Part shown: in pieces, positions 1 to 8,606 of the stretch | Position numbering within the stretch: the first letter of the stretch is position 1 | Layout of the letters: each line of letters starts with the position of its first letter | NCBI RefSeq assembly: GCF_027107535.1 | Contig: NZ_CP114283.1 | Span: forward strand, 7,068,001 to 7,132,000 | DNA length: 64,000 nt | Reading direction: 5' to 3' | Source: Streptomyces aurantiacus | GTDB lineage: Bacteria; Actinomycetota; Actinomycetes; Streptomycetales; Streptomycetaceae | Notes under the pieces: model-generated | Database searches by the model: none | What the model was told of the DNA's origin: nothing | The model's input: only the letters and a program-made list of their open reading frames with translations | Program-made: the position numbers and the translations under genes

Positions 1-392
1 GATTCCCCCCACGGATCACTCGCATCGGCGCCGCGGGCGCTGTCCTGTCCGCCCTCCTCATCGGCGGCACCGTCACCGCCAACGCCGCGGACACGTCCGC
101 CGCGGCGGTCGGCAGCGTCTGTTACGGCAGCCTGCCGTCCCAGGCGCACGACACGCTCGACCTGATCGAGCAGGGCGGCCCCTACCCCTACTCGCAGGAC
201 GGCAGTGTCTTCCAGAACCGGGAAGGCATTCTTCCCGGCCAGTCCTCCGGGTACTACCACGAGTACACGGTCAAGACCCCGGGCTCCTCGACGCGCGGCG
301 CCCGCCGCATCGTCACCGGCGAGGAGCACCAGGAGGACTACTACACGGCTGACCACTACGCCTCGTTCCGGCTGGTCAACTACGGCTGCTGA
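1..392 (+). CDS. Secreted guanyl-specific ribonuclease (RNase Sa/barnase family), 5' end outside window
   Basis: The reading frame enters from the left edge (third frame) and stops at 390-392. It encodes the rest of a hydrophobic signal peptide followed by a mature domain of about 95 residues. The mature domain follows Streptomyces RNase Sa closely: VCYGSLP at the start, PYPYSQDG, FQNRE, YYHEYT with the catalytic Glu, RGARRI with the catalytic Arg, and DHYASF with the catalytic His. Cysteines near both ends fit the single disulfide of RNase Sa. Family knowledge says such enzymes are exported and cleave RNA after guanosine via 2',3'-cyclic phosphates. No barstar-like inhibitor gene follows immediately; the next gene is a phosphatase, after a strong hairpin. 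The start codon lies outside the window. Confidence 0.93.
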   Translation, partial: FPPRITRIGAAGAVLSALLIGGTVTANAADTSAAAVGSVCYGSLPSQAHDTLDLIEQGGPYPYSQDGSVFQNREGILPGQSSGYYHEYTVKTPGSSTRGARRIVTGEEHQEDYYTADHYASFRLVNYGC

Positions 393-417
393 ACCACCAC
401 TCCGTCCGCCGGAACCG

Positions 418-452
418 CCGGCGGCCCGGTACGCGCTCAACCGGGCCGCCGG
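418..452 (+). terminator. Hairpin after the RNase gene
   Basis: A perfect 13-bp inverted repeat (418-430 and 440-452) with a 9-nt loop lies 26 nt after the RNase stop codon. There is no U-tract, as is common for Streptomyces terminators. Confidence 0.7.
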
Positions 453-486
453 TCTCCGCCGGACGGCGCACAGCACGCGCGAAGAC

Positions 487-523
487 CTCGCCCCGCGACC
501 CCCCACACCTGTCGCGGGGCGAG
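487..523 (+). terminator. Second hairpin in the RNase-phosphatase gap
   Basis: A perfect 13-bp inverted repeat (487-499 and 511-523) with an 11-nt loop. The 355-nt gap between the RNase and the phosphatase holds this hairpin, the one at 418-452, and presumably the phosphatase promoter. I see no gene in it. Confidence 0.6.
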
Positions 524-747
524 TCCCGTTCAACCGCCGCCGCCCGTCCCGCAGCCTCACGGGTGTCGCCGGAGCGGTCCTTCCTCTCGCCGGTCCCGTC
601 GCCGCTCCGGCGGCACGGGCCGGGCAGGAACCCGAGGGCGGCCTGGGCCGACGGCCGGGCTTCGGAGCGATCAGTGCTCCGCCCGTGCCGCGTTACGTCT
701 ATCGTGGAAAATCACGCAATGACGACCCGTGTCGAGGCAGACAGCAC

Positions 748-1980
748 ATGAGGAAACCGCAGATCGACTACGCGGCGGTCTTCCGGGCCCTGCCCGGCAT
801 GGTGGCACTGCTCACCCCCGAGCTGGTGTACATCGACGCCAACGAGGACTTCCTGCGGCTGGCAGGCCGCACCCGCGAACAACTGCTCGGGCGCTACATT
901 TTCGACGTCTTCCCCGAGAACCCGAACGATCCGGCCGCCGCGGGCATGCGGGAGACCCGTGAGTCGATGCTGCGGGTCGTCTCCACCGGCGAGCGCGACA
1001 CGATGGCGCTGCTCCGCTACGACATCGAGGACCCCGCGCGCCCGGGCCACTGGGGAGAGCACTACTGGAGCCCGGTCAACGCACCCGTCCTCGGTGCCGA
1101 CGGGAAGGTGGTGCTCGTCGTGCACCGGGTCGAGGAGGTCACCGAACTCATCCGTGCCCGCGGCGGCCCCGGACACGACAGCCGCGACGCCCACGTGCTG
1201 GAGGCCGAGCTGTACACCCGCGCCCGGGAACTGCAGGACGTCAACGAACGGCTGCGTCAGGCACACGCCCGGGAGCGCGAGGTCGCTCTGGCCCTGCAGT
1301 CGGCGATGCTGCCCGCACCCGTCCCGATCGGGCCGCACGAGGCAGCCGTGCGCTACCAGCCGGCCATCGACGCCCTGAACGTCTGCGGCGACTGGTACGA
1401 CCTGGTCGACCTGCCCGGCGAGAACCTCGCGGTCGCGGTCGGTGACGTCGTCGGCCACGGCCTGGCGGCCGCCTGCGCCATGGGACAGCTGCGCAGCGCC
1501 CTGAGCGCCGCGTGCCGTGTCGCCGGCGGCCCGGCCCGGGCGCTGGAGGCACTCGGCCTGTACGCCCGTTTCGTCGAGGGCGCCGAGTCCACCACGGTCG
1601 TGACCACCTTCATCGACTGGGACAGCCACACCGTCACCTACAGCTGCGCAGGCCACCTCCCGCCGGCCCTGCTGCACCCCGACGGCACCGTCACCTTCCT
1701 CGACCAGGCCACCGATCCCCCGCTCGCGGCCCGCCCCGAGCACCACCGGCGCCCGCAGGCCCGCATTCCCTTCACCGAGGGCGCCACCCTGGTCCTCTAC
1801 ACCGACGGCCTCATCGAACGCCGTGACGAGGACATCGACGCCGGGCTGGCCCGCCTCGCCGCCGCCCTGACCCGGCACCGGCGGTCCGGCCCCGAAGCCC
1901 TGGCCGACGCCCTGCTCACCGACCTGCTGTCCCCCACCGGCAACACCGACGACACCGCTCTGGTCGTCATCCGCCTCTGA
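748..1980 (+). CDS. PAS domain-containing SpoIIE-type PP2C serine phosphatase
   Basis: A 410-residue protein starting at ATG 748, chosen because the PAS homology (IDYAAVFRALPGMVALL) begins there although the frame is open upstream. Residues about 10-130 form a PAS sensor domain. Residues about 145-185 are a charged helical linker, probably coiled coil. The rest is a SpoIIE/RsbU phosphatase with the metal-binding aspartates in GDWYD, GDVVGHG, YTDGLIERR and a terminal DDTALVV. Such enzymes dephosphorylate anti-sigma-factor antagonists in partner-switching networks. No anti-sigma kinase or STAS gene is adjacent, so its target is unknown. It is probably monocistronic and is convergent with the next gene. 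Confidence 0.93.
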   Translation: MRKPQIDYAAVFRALPGMVALLTPELVYIDANEDFLRLAGRTREQLLGRYIFDVFPENPNDPAAAGMRETRESMLRVVSTGERDTMALLRYDIEDPARPGHWGEHYWSPVNAPVLGADGKVVLVVHRVEEVTELIRARGGPGHDSRDAHVLEAELYTRARELQDVNERLRQAHAREREVALALQSAMLPAPVPIGPHEAAVRYQPAIDALNVCGDWYDLVDLPGENLAVAVGDVVGHGLAAACAMGQLRSALSAACRVAGGPARALEALGLYARFVEGAESTTVVTTFIDWDSHTVTYSCAGHLPPALLHPDGTVTFLDQATDPPLAARPEHHRRPQARIPFTEGATLVLYTDGLIERRDEDIDAGLARLAAALTRHRRSGPEALADALLTDLLSPTGNTDDTALVVIRL

Positions 1981-2013
1981 CCGACTCCGCCGCGCCCGGC
2001 CCGGCCGCGCGGG

Positions 2014-2643
2014 TCACGCGCCCGCGTCCGGGAGTTCGTACGTGCCGTACTCGGGGCGTCCTGCCAGGTCGTACGTGTGGATGGTCACGCCCGCGCCCGT
2101 GACCCGCGCCGCGGTGTGCCTGAACGCGGTCGGTAGGCCGCCGTCGGCGAAGAGACGGCGTCCGGCGCCGAGGACGACGGGGAACGACAGCAGGTGCACG
2201 GTGTCGACGAGGTCGAGCGCCAGGAGGGACCGCGCGAGGGCACCGCTGCCGTGGACCTGCACCTCGCCCCGGGTCTTGTCCTTGATGGCGGTGACCTCCT
2301 CGGCGAGGTCGCCGCGGATCACGGTGGTGCCGGCCCACTCGGGGTCCGTGAGGCTCGACGAGGCGACGTACTTCGGCAGGGAGTTGAGCTTCGTGGCGAC
2401 CGGGTCGGCCGGGTCGGTCATCCTCGGCCAGTGCCCGGCGAAGATGTCGTAGGTGCGGCGGCCGAGCAGGAAGGCGCCCACGTCGGAGAAGACCTCGGTG
2501 ACGAACCGCCCGAAGTCGTCGTCGCCGTAGGGGACGCTCCAGCCGCCCTGGGTGAAGCCGCCGCTGGGGTCCTCGGTGGGGCCTCCGGGGGCCTGGTGGA
2601 CGCCGTCCAGGGTGATGAACGAGGTGAGAACGAGCTTGCCCAT
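2014..2643 (-). CDS. Dihydrofolate reductase-like (RibD C-terminal domain) protein
   Basis: A 209-residue protein. ATG at 2643 is preferred over upstream in-frame starts because an AGAAGG ribosome-binding site lies about 11 nt ahead and the domain begins at once (GKLVLTSFITLDGVHQAPGG). It has the pattern of the YyaP/YwjB-like DHFR family: an N-terminal strand with SLDG-like signature, FLLGRRTYDIFAGHWP, a mid KYVASSSL segment and a C-terminal PVVLGAGRRLF. Members bind NADPH; their substrates are mostly unknown, and this is not the essential FolA. It is divergent from the SDR gene at 2773, with a shared 129-nt promoter region. Confidence 0.85.
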   Translation of the reverse strand: MGKLVLTSFITLDGVHQAPGGPTEDPSGGFTQGGWSVPYGDDDFGRFVTEVFSDVGAFLLGRRTYDIFAGHWPRMTDPADPVATKLNSLPKYVASSSLTDPEWAGTTVIRGDLAEEVTAIKDKTRGEVQVHGSGALARSLLALDLVDTVHLLSFPVVLGAGRRLFADGGLPTAFRHTAARVTGAGVTIHTYDLAGRPEYGTYELPDAGA

Positions 2644-2772
2644 GACGGGTGCCTTCTTTCGCGCCGGATGTCCTGTCATCAGCTCAGACCCTCGGGGCGC
2701 CCGCAACTCATCGGTGAACTCGGTGTCCGTTCGCCGCCAGCGTCCCGGGGCCGTGGCCGCTGGGATGGGCAC

Positions 2773-3534
2773 ATGACCTCACAGACGACGACACAAGCAG
2801 GCATGACCGGAACAGTGGCCCTGGTGACCGGCGGCAGCCGCGGGATCGGCGCGGCGACGGCCGTACGGCTCGCCCGGGAGGGCGCCGACGTGGCCCTGAC
2901 CTATGTGCGCGACAAGGACGCGGCGGACGACGTCGTCGGGCGGATCCGGGCGCTGGGGCGGCGGGCGCTCGCCCTCCGCGCGGACTCCGCCGACGCGGAC
3001 GAGGCGTCGGCCGCCGTGGAGCGCGCCGCCGAGGGCCTCGGCGGACTCGACGTGCTGGTGAACAACGCGGGCGTCGGACTGCTCGGCCCCATCGAGAGCC
3101 TCTCTCTCGCCGACATCGACCGGGTCCTGGCCGTGAACGTACGAGGGGTGTTCCTCGCGTCCCGGGCGGCGGCGGCCCGGATGGGACCGGGCGGGCGGAT
3201 CATCACCATCGGTACGTGCATGACGCAGCGCGTGCCGGGCCCCGGCGGCACCCTGTACGCCACCGGGAAGTCGGCGCTCGTCGGCCTGACGAAGGCCCTC
3301 GCGAGGGAGCTGGGCGAGCGCGGGATCACGGCGAACATCGTCCATCCCGGGCCGATCGACACGGACATGAATCCGGCCGACGGTCCGTATGCGGCGGGGC
3401 AGGCGGCGATGACCGCGGTGGGACGGTTCGGGACGGCCGACGAGGTCGCGTCCGCCGTGGCCTACCTGGCCGGCGCCGAGGCCGCGTACGTCACGGGAGC
3501 GGAGTTCTCGGTGGACGGGGGGCATGCGGCCTGA
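2773..3534 (+). CDS. Short-chain dehydrogenase/reductase (3-oxoacyl-ACP reductase-like)
   Basis: A 253-residue classical SDR starting at ATG 2773. Visible motifs are TGGSRGIG (NAD(P) binding), NNAG and the catalytic YATGK (Tyr-x3-Lys), with the Thr-Ile-Gly-Thr strand before it in the usual Ser position region. The C-terminus ends in VTGAEFSVDGGHAA, the normal tail of the FabG-like group. An Arg near the end of the second beta strand (TYVRDKD) suggests NADPH preference. It is divergent from the DHFR-like gene and convergent with allantoicase. The substrate cannot be deduced from the sequence; the pairing of two NADPH-dependent reductases may be coincidental. Confidence 0.9.
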   Translation: MTSQTTTQAGMTGTVALVTGGSRGIGAATAVRLAREGADVALTYVRDKDAADDVVGRIRALGRRALALRADSADADEASAAVERAAEGLGGLDVLVNNAGVGLLGPIESLSLADIDRVLAVNVRGVFLASRAAAARMGPGGRIITIGTCMTQRVPGPGGTLYATGKSALVGLTKALARELGERGITANIVHPGPIDTDMNPADGPYAAGQAAMTAVGRFGTADEVASAVAYLAGAEAAYVTGAEFSVDGGHAA

Positions 3535-3578
3535 CGCCGGCCGGACGGACGGAGGACACCCGCGGGACGGGCCGGGGC

Positions 3579-4709
3579 TCAGCCGCCGAGTTCCTGGTGG
3601 CGGGCCGTCAGGCGGGTCGCGCCGTCTTCCGTCAGGGCGCCGAACAGCCTGAGGCGGGAGATGCCGCCGTCGGGGAAGATGTCCACGCGGGCGTGCGTGC
3701 CGACGGCCGGGGCGGCGAGGACGAACCGGTGGTTCGTGTCGGGCTGGAGACGGGTCCGGGGCAGGACCTCCGTCCACTCGCCCTCCGAGCCGTCGCGCAC
3801 GGAAACGGACGCCCAGCCCGCCGAGTTGCCCTTCAGGTAGGCCGTGTCGATCTCGATCGCGCGGATCTCGGACCGCGCGACGAGCTGGTAGCGGATCCAG
3901 TCGTTGCCCTGGTCGCGGCGCCGCCGGGTCTCCCAGCCGTCGTCCATCTTGCGGGAACGCCCCGGCTGGATGGTGTTCGTGGCGGGCGAGTAGAAGCGGT
4001 CGGACGCGTCCTCGACCTGGCCGCCGTTCTCCAGGGCGACCACGTCGAAGGTACCGAGGACCGCCAGCCAGCGCGGGTCCGGTACGACCTCGCCGTACAC
4101 GCGAAGGCGCGCGATGCCGCCGTCGGGGTGCTGGTTGACGCGGAGATGGGTGATGCGCTGCTCGACATCGACGGCGAAGCCGTTGGCCGCGTGACCGCCG
4201 ACCTCCGTACGGGGTACGAGAGTTGTCCACTTGACGTCGTCCGCGAGGAGTTCCTCGGGGGACGGGCAACCCGGTACCGACGTCCCCTCGACGGACACGG
4301 CCTGCGGGTAGTTGCCGCGGAAGTGGGCGGTGTCGACGACGATGCCGCGTACGACACCGGGAGCGCCGAGGCGTACGAGCGCCCAGTCGTGGTCGTCGGC
4401 GGTGGGCCACGGACGGCCGGCGGACGCACCGCGCCGGCGCCGGGTCTCCCAGCCGTCCATGATCTTGCCCTTGTGCCCGAAGTGCTCGGGGTCGAACTCC
4501 GCCCGCCCGGGCAGCAGCAGGTTCTCGCGCTGGGCGAAGAACTCGTCGTTGGCGGCGACGACCCCGGCGCCGAGCTGCCGGTCGGCGAGGTTGGCGTACC
4601 GGGCGAAGGGGAAGTCGGCGGTGCGGTGGTCCGCGTACGGGTCGCCGCCTCCGTAGGGGCTCGCGTCGCCGGTGAATCGAGCCAAAGCGGGTCGATGCTG
4701 CTCGGTCAC
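3579..4709 (-). CDS. alc: Allantoicase
   Basis: A 376-residue protein that hydrolyses allantoate to ureidoglycolate and urea. The sequence has the two tandem allantoicase repeats, each carrying the KIMDGWETRRRR / RKMDDGWETRRRR signature and a matching HLRVNQHPDGGIARLRVYG / HARVDIFPDGGISRLRLFG segment. The start is GTG 4709, preceded by GGAAG; in-frame codons further upstream overlap the end of allantoinase and lack homology. It lies 82 nt downstream of allantoinase on the same strand, so the two are probably cotranscribed from the AllR-box promoter at about 6.2 kb. Confidence 0.96.
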   Translation of the reverse strand: MTEQHRPALARFTGDASPYGGGDPYADHRTADFPFARYANLADRQLGAGVVAANDEFFAQRENLLLPGRAEFDPEHFGHKGKIMDGWETRRRRGASAGRPWPTADDHDWALVRLGAPGVVRGIVVDTAHFRGNYPQAVSVEGTSVPGCPSPEELLADDVKWTTLVPRTEVGGHAANGFAVDVEQRITHLRVNQHPDGGIARLRVYGEVVPDPRWLAVLGTFDVVALENGGQVEDASDRFYSPATNTIQPGRSRKMDDGWETRRRRDQGNDWIRYQLVARSEIRAIEIDTAYLKGNSAGWASVSVRDGSEGEWTEVLPRTRLQPDTNHRFVLAAPAVGTHARVDIFPDGGISRLRLFGALTEDGATRLTARHQELGG

Positions 4710-4791
4710 GGTGATCAGGTCTTCCTTTCGGGGACGGCCACTGCGGGTGCGGGGGCGTTCGTGGACTGCGGGGTCGGGCTTCGGGTACGGA

Positions 4792-6150
4792 CTACGGCCG
4801 CCGGGACAGGAGTTGCCCGCTCGGCTGGGTGAACTCGCCGTCGGACACGATGCGTTCGCCGCGCAGCCAGGTGGACCGGACGACACCGTGCAGGGTCCGG
4901 CCGGCGTAGGCGGTGATCCGGTTGCGGTGCTGGAGGGCCGCCGGATCGACGGTGAAGGTCTCGTCGGGTGCGAGCACCGCGAAGTCGGCGTCGCGGCCGG
5001 CCTCGATGGCGCCCTTGCGGTCGTCGAGGCCGACCAGTTCGGCCGTGCGCGAGGACATCCAGCGGACCACGTCCTCCAGGCCGTGTCCTCGTTTGCGGGC
5101 CTCGGTCCAGACGGCGGACAGGCTGAGCTGGAGCCCGGAGATGCCGCCCCACGCGGTCGCGAAGTCGTCGGTCTTCAGGTCGGCCGTCGACGGCGAGTGG
5201 TCGGTGACCACGCAGTCGATGGTGCCGTCGGCCAGTGCCTGCCACAGGAGATCCTGGTTCGCGGCCTCGCGGATGGGCGGGCAGCACTTGAACTCGCTGG
5301 CCCCGTCCGGGACTTCCTCGGCGGTGAGCGTCAGGTAGTGCGGACAGGTCTCCACCGTGAGGCGTACGCCCTCGCGCTTGGCGGCCGCGATCTGCGGCAA
5401 CGCGTCGCTGGACGACAGGTGCAGTACGTGGACGCGTGCGTCGAGGCGCCTGGCCTGCGCGATGAGGTTCGCGACGGCGGTGTTCTCGGCGTCGCGCGGC
5501 CGCGAGGCGAGGAAGGCCGCGTACGCGACGGCCTCCCGCGGGCCCGGCTGGGGCGCGGCCGCCAGGTGGTGCGGGTCCTCGGCGTGCACGATGAGAAGGC
5601 CGTCGAATCCGGCGATCTCCGCGAGGGACTGGGCGAGTTGGTCCTGGTCCAGCTCGGGGAACTCGTCGACCCCCGAGGGCGACAGGAACGCCTTGAAACC
5701 GAAGACGCCCGCGTCGTGCAGCGGCCGCAGATCCTTGACGTTGCCGGGCAGGGCGCCGCCCCAGAACCCGAGGTCGATGTGCGCCTTGGGCCGGGCGACA
5801 TCCCTCTTGGTGCGGAGGTGGTCGACCGTCGTGGTGGGAGGCAGCGAGTTGAGGGGCATGTCGACGAGCGTCGTGATGCCACCGGCCGCCGCGGCGCGCG
5901 TGGCGGTCCAGAAGCCCTCCCACTCCGTGCGGCCCGGGTCGTTGACGTGCACGTGGGTGTCCACGAGCCCGGGCAGCAGGACGTCGTCGCCGAAGTCCTC
6001 CAGCCGGGCCCCGGCGGGCACCTCGGCGTCGTGCGGGAGCACCGCCGTGATCTTTCCCGCGGCGACGGCGACCGAGGCGGCGCGCGTCCCTTCGGGAGTG
6101 ATGACGCGCGTCGAGCGCAGGACCAGTTCGACCAGTGCGTCGTCGGACAC
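4792..6150 (-). CDS. allB: Allantoinase
   Basis: A 452-residue amidohydrolase that opens the hydantoin ring of allantoin to give allantoate. Visible are the metal-binding DTHVHVND motif after strand 1, GFKAFLS with the bridging lysine position, VHAED, HVLHLSS, and CVVTDHSPS with the late Asp. The length is normal for bacterial allantoinase. The start GTG 6150 follows GGAAAGGGG with a short spacer; the upstream in-frame ATG would begin inside this Shine-Dalgarno sequence. It is first gene of an allB-alc unit, divergent from the IclR regulator, with TTCC-N7-GGAA and TTCAAC-N5-GTTGAA palindromes 43-75 nt upstream of the start. Confidence 0.96.
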   Translation of the reverse strand: MSDDALVELVLRSTRVITPEGTRAASVAVAAGKITAVLPHDAEVPAGARLEDFGDDVLLPGLVDTHVHVNDPGRTEWEGFWTATRAAAAGGITTLVDMPLNSLPPTTTVDHLRTKRDVARPKAHIDLGFWGGALPGNVKDLRPLHDAGVFGFKAFLSPSGVDEFPELDQDQLAQSLAEIAGFDGLLIVHAEDPHHLAAAPQPGPREAVAYAAFLASRPRDAENTAVANLIAQARRLDARVHVLHLSSSDALPQIAAAKREGVRLTVETCPHYLTLTAEEVPDGASEFKCCPPIREAANQDLLWQALADGTIDCVVTDHSPSTADLKTDDFATAWGGISGLQLSLSAVWTEARKRGHGLEDVVRWMSSRTAELVGLDDRKGAIEAGRDADFAVLAPDETFTVDPAALQHRNRITAYAGRTLHGVVRSTWLRGERIVSDGEFTQPSGQLLSRRP

Positions 6151-6192
6151 CGGGACCCCTTTCCATGCCGGACGTCTCATCCCGCTGTTTAC

Positions 6193-6224
6193 TTCCACGT
6201 AACGGAATTCAACGTTCTGTTGAA
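6193..6224 (-). promoter_or_regulatory. AllR-type box plus TTCAAC inverted repeat at the allB promoter
   Basis: 6193-6207 is TTCC-ACGTAAC-GGAA, and it abuts 6208-6224, TTCAAC-GTTCT-GTTGAA (perfect 6-bp arms). The same composite arrangement, read on the opposite strand, occurs before malate synthase at 8470-8501. Confidence 0.75.
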
Positions 6225-6300
6225 GGAGTCTTCACTCCGCACTCCATGCCGTCAAGGGTCGGCCTTCCGGCCGTCGTCGCGAGCGTCAACCCCTAGACGT

Positions 6301-6336
6301 TTCCACAAAGCGGAAATACACTTCCGTAGAGCAGAA
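6301..6336 (+). promoter_or_regulatory. Paired AllR-type boxes at the allR promoter
   Basis: 6301-6315 is TTCC-ACAAAGC-GGAA and 6322-6336 is TTCC-GTAGAGC-AGAA. The centres are exactly 21 bp apart, two helical turns, as in the hyi and gcl promoters. The position 80-115 nt before the regulator start suggests autoregulation. Confidence 0.78.
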
Positions 6337-6416
6337 CTTAGCCACGCAGAGCCGTACAGTCAACCAACTGCCGGGTAGGCTTCCCACCTGCCTGCCCGTC
6401 TGAAAGGACCGCGCCC

Positions 6417-7223
6417 GTGCCGACGTCCAGCGACGCCCCTGCCGATGTCGCCGCCAAGCCAGCCGCCGGCGGCGGTGGCGTCCAGTCCCTCGAGCGCGCC
6501 TTCGACCTGCTGGAGCGGATGGCGGACGCGGGCGGCGAGGTCGGACTGAGCGAGCTCTCCGCGAGCAGCGGTCTGCCGCTGCCCACCATCCACCGCCTCA
6601 TGCGCACCCTCGTGGCCTGCGGTTACGTGCGCCAGCAGACCAACCGGCGGTACGCGCTCGGACCGCGCCTGATCCGTCTCGGCGAGTCGGCGTCCAGGCT
6701 GCTCGGCACGTGGGCGCGCCCCTATCTGGCCCGCCTGGTCGAGGAGACCGGCGAGACGGCGAACATGGCCCTGCTCGACGGCGACGAGATCGTGTACGTG
6801 GCCCAGGTGCCGTCCAAGCACTCCATGCGGATGTTCACCGAGGTGGGCCGCAGGGTGCTGCCGCACTCCACCGGCGTCGGCAAGGCCCTGCTCGCCCACG
6901 TACCGGCCGACGAGGTGCGCGCCCTCCTGTCCCGTACGGGCATGCCCGCCGCCACCGAGAAGACGATCACGACACCGGACGGCTTCCTCGACGCCCTGGA
7001 GGAGGTGCGGCGCTCCGGCTACGCGGTGGACGACAACGAGCAGGAGATCGGGGTCCGCTGCCTCGCCGTCCCCGTGCCCGACTCGCCCACCGCCGCGGCC
7101 ATTTCGATCTCCGGACCGGCCGGCCGCGTCACGGAGGCGGCCACGGAGCGGATCGTGCCCGTGCTCCAGCAGGTCGCGGTGGAGCTGTCGGCGGCGCTGG
7201 CGAGTTCGGGCCCCGGAACCTGA
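6417..7223 (+). CDS. allR: IclR-family transcriptional regulator of allantoin catabolism (AllR type)
   Basis: A 268-residue IclR protein. After a disordered alanine-rich leader, residues about 21-85 form the winged helix (VQSLERAFDLLERM, LSELSASSGLPLPTIHRLMRTLV), followed by the effector domain with HSTGVGKALLA, DDNEQEIGVRCLAVPV and the Ser-rich ligand region. The start is GTG 6417, preceded by GAAAGGA. It is divergent from allB-alc. In Streptomyces coelicolor the IclR protein in this position represses allantoin genes and responds to allantoin-pathway metabolites; I recall this from the literature and have not looked it up. The palindromes in its own promoter recur before five other glyoxylate or purine genes in this window. 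Confidence 0.92.
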   Translation: MPTSSDAPADVAAKPAAGGGGVQSLERAFDLLERMADAGGEVGLSELSASSGLPLPTIHRLMRTLVACGYVRQQTNRRYALGPRLIRLGESASRLLGTWARPYLARLVEETGETANMALLDGDEIVYVAQVPSKHSMRMFTEVGRRVLPHSTGVGKALLAHVPADEVRALLSRTGMPAATEKTITTPDGFLDALEEVRRSGYAVDDNEQEIGVRCLAVPVPDSPTAAAISISGPAGRVTEAATERIVPVLQQVAVELSAALASSGPGT

Positions 7224-7307
7224 CCGGGCCCGGCCGGCGAACTGCGCCCGACGGGCCTGCCCGGCAAGGGAGTTGACCGGCCCGGGAAGGCCGTCGCCCG
7301 GTCGGGC

Positions 7308-7595
7308 TCAGCGGCGCGGCGGCTCTCCGAAGAGGTCGACCGCGCTGCGAACGCCCGCGAGGCCCGCGGCCAGTGCGCTGACCGAGCCGATGGAACCGGC
7401 GACCAGGAGCAGCGATCGGCGCAGGCGCGGAGCCTCGGGGATGCCGCTGACGGCCATCGCGGCGAGCGCCGCCAGTTCGTCCTCGGCGATGCCGCGGTCC
7501 GGGAACTCGGCCGGAAGCGCGGCGAGTTCGCGACGCAGCCTGGACACCGCGGTCCGCAACTCCGTCACTCTCGGGTCCTCGTCGCTGCCGGTCAC
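7308..7595 (-). CDS. Small conserved actinobacterial protein, function unknown (DUF5955-like)
   Basis: A 95-residue protein starting at GTG 7595 behind AGAGG. The N-terminal half is charged and helical (ELRTAVSRLRRELAALPAEF), the middle contains EDELAALAAMAVSG, and the C-terminal third is hydrophobic with Ala/Gly/Ser (LLLVAGSIGSVSALAAGLAG), which could be a weak membrane-associated helix. I do not recognise a catalytic motif. It reads convergently toward allR, and its promoter region is shared with the divergent nucleotidyltransferase gene. The family name is from memory and tentative. Confidence 0.65.
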   Translation of the reverse strand: MTGSDEDPRVTELRTAVSRLRRELAALPAEFPDRGIAEDELAALAAMAVSGIPEAPRLRRSLLLVAGSIGSVSALAAGLAGVRSAVDLFGEPPRR

Positions 7596-7808
7596 TGACC
7601 TCTGTCCCAAGCTCCGCAACACAGCTCTCCCCTTCGTACGCCGTCGCGCGCGAGACGCCCTCGCTCCCGCCGACCGTCCCGTGACGCTGGTCGGGCGCCG
7701 GGGACGCGGGCCAGTAAACGCCACCCGGTGCGGTGGACGCCACCGCGAGGACCGAAATTCAGACCCCGGACATCCTCTTCTCGCCCCGCGGTCAGGTATG
7801 CAGGAGGA

Positions 7809-8420
7809 ATGACGCACAACCAGGACCAGGTCGCCGGGCTGCTCCTCGCCGCGGGCGGCGGCCGGCGCCTCGGCGGACGCCCCAAGGCCCTCCTCGAACA
7901 CCGGGGGCGCCCGCTGGTGGAGCACGCGGTCGGAGTGCTGCGCGCCGCCGGCTGCGCCCGGGTCCACGTCGTGCTGGGGGCCCGGGCCGACACCGTACGG
8001 GAGCGGGCGGAGCTGCCCGGGTGCGTACTGGTGGACAACCCGGACTGGGAGGAGGGCATGGGCTCCTCGCTGCGGGCGGGACTGGAGTCCCTGCGGGGCA
8101 CCGGAGCGGGCGCCGCTCTCGTGTCGCTGGTCGACCAGCCCGGCATCGGCCCCGAGGCGGTGGCCCGGCTCCTGGCCGCCCACCGGTCCCCCGCGACGCT
8201 CGCCTCGGCCTCCTACGAAGGCAGGCGCGGCCACCCCGTCCTCCTCGGCGCCGACCACTGGGCGGGGATCGCCGCGACTGCGACGGGCGACCGGGGGGCA
8301 CGCGCCTACCTGAAGGAGCACGCGGACGCGATCACGCTCGTCGAGTGCGCGGACGTGGCACAGCCGTACGACATCGACACGGTGGCGGACCTCGCACACC
8401 TGGAACAGCACCCGGGGTGA
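7809..8420 (+). CDS. MobA-like nucleotidyltransferase (molybdenum cofactor modification type)
   Basis: A 203-residue NTP-transferase-fold protein. It begins with the nucleotide-binding loop LLLAAGGGRRLGGRPKALL, followed by GCVLVDNPDWEEGMGSSLRAGL and SLVDQPGIG. This pattern is that of MobA/MocA-like proteins, which often make the cytosine dinucleotide form of molybdopterin for xanthine dehydrogenase-type enzymes. The ATG at 7809 is placed by homology, but an AGGAGG sits only 1 nt before it, too close for a normal Shine-Dalgarno. No xanthine dehydrogenase subunit is in the window. Its location between allR and malate synthase suggests a purine-oxidation role. Confidence 0.82.
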   Translation: MTHNQDQVAGLLLAAGGGRRLGGRPKALLEHRGRPLVEHAVGVLRAAGCARVHVVLGARADTVRERAELPGCVLVDNPDWEEGMGSSLRAGLESLRGTGAGAALVSLVDQPGIGPEAVARLLAAHRSPATLASASYEGRRGHPVLLGADHWAGIAATATGDRGARAYLKEHADAITLVECADVAQPYDIDTVADLAHLEQHPG

Positions 8421-8469
8421 ACGGGGTGGCACCGAGCGCCACCTTCCCTCGACCCGGAGAATCTCGACA

Positions 8470-8522
8470 TCAACAAATTATTGAACTTCCACCATGAGGA
8501 AACTAGTATCCACTGCTCAGAA
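8470..8522 (+). promoter_or_regulatory. AllR-type boxes at the malate synthase promoter
   Basis: 8487-8501 is TTCC-ACCATGA-GGAA. A degenerate copy, ATCC-ACTGCTC-AGAA, lies at 8508-8522, exactly 21 bp away. Just upstream, 8470-8484 is TCAAC-AAATT-ATTGA, the counterpart of the inverted repeat next to the allB box. Confidence 0.72.
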
Positions 8523-8606
8523 GCGCCCGGCCCCTCCACGGGCATCCACCGCCGTACCCGGTCGACTGGCACCCGGTGCCACGCTCGCTGAAGGAAGTGA
8601 CCGCTC

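Noticed and set aside
712..1878. Long minus-strand open frame opposite the SpoIIE phosphatase
   Set aside because: It is a GC-skew shadow of the real gene with no recognisable protein features; PAS and PP2C motifs are all on the plus strand. The same applies to the many other long antisense frames in the window.
2779..4410. Minus-strand frame spanning the SDR and allantoicase genes
   Set aside because: It crosses two convincing genes, is Arg/Pro-rich and lacks domains.
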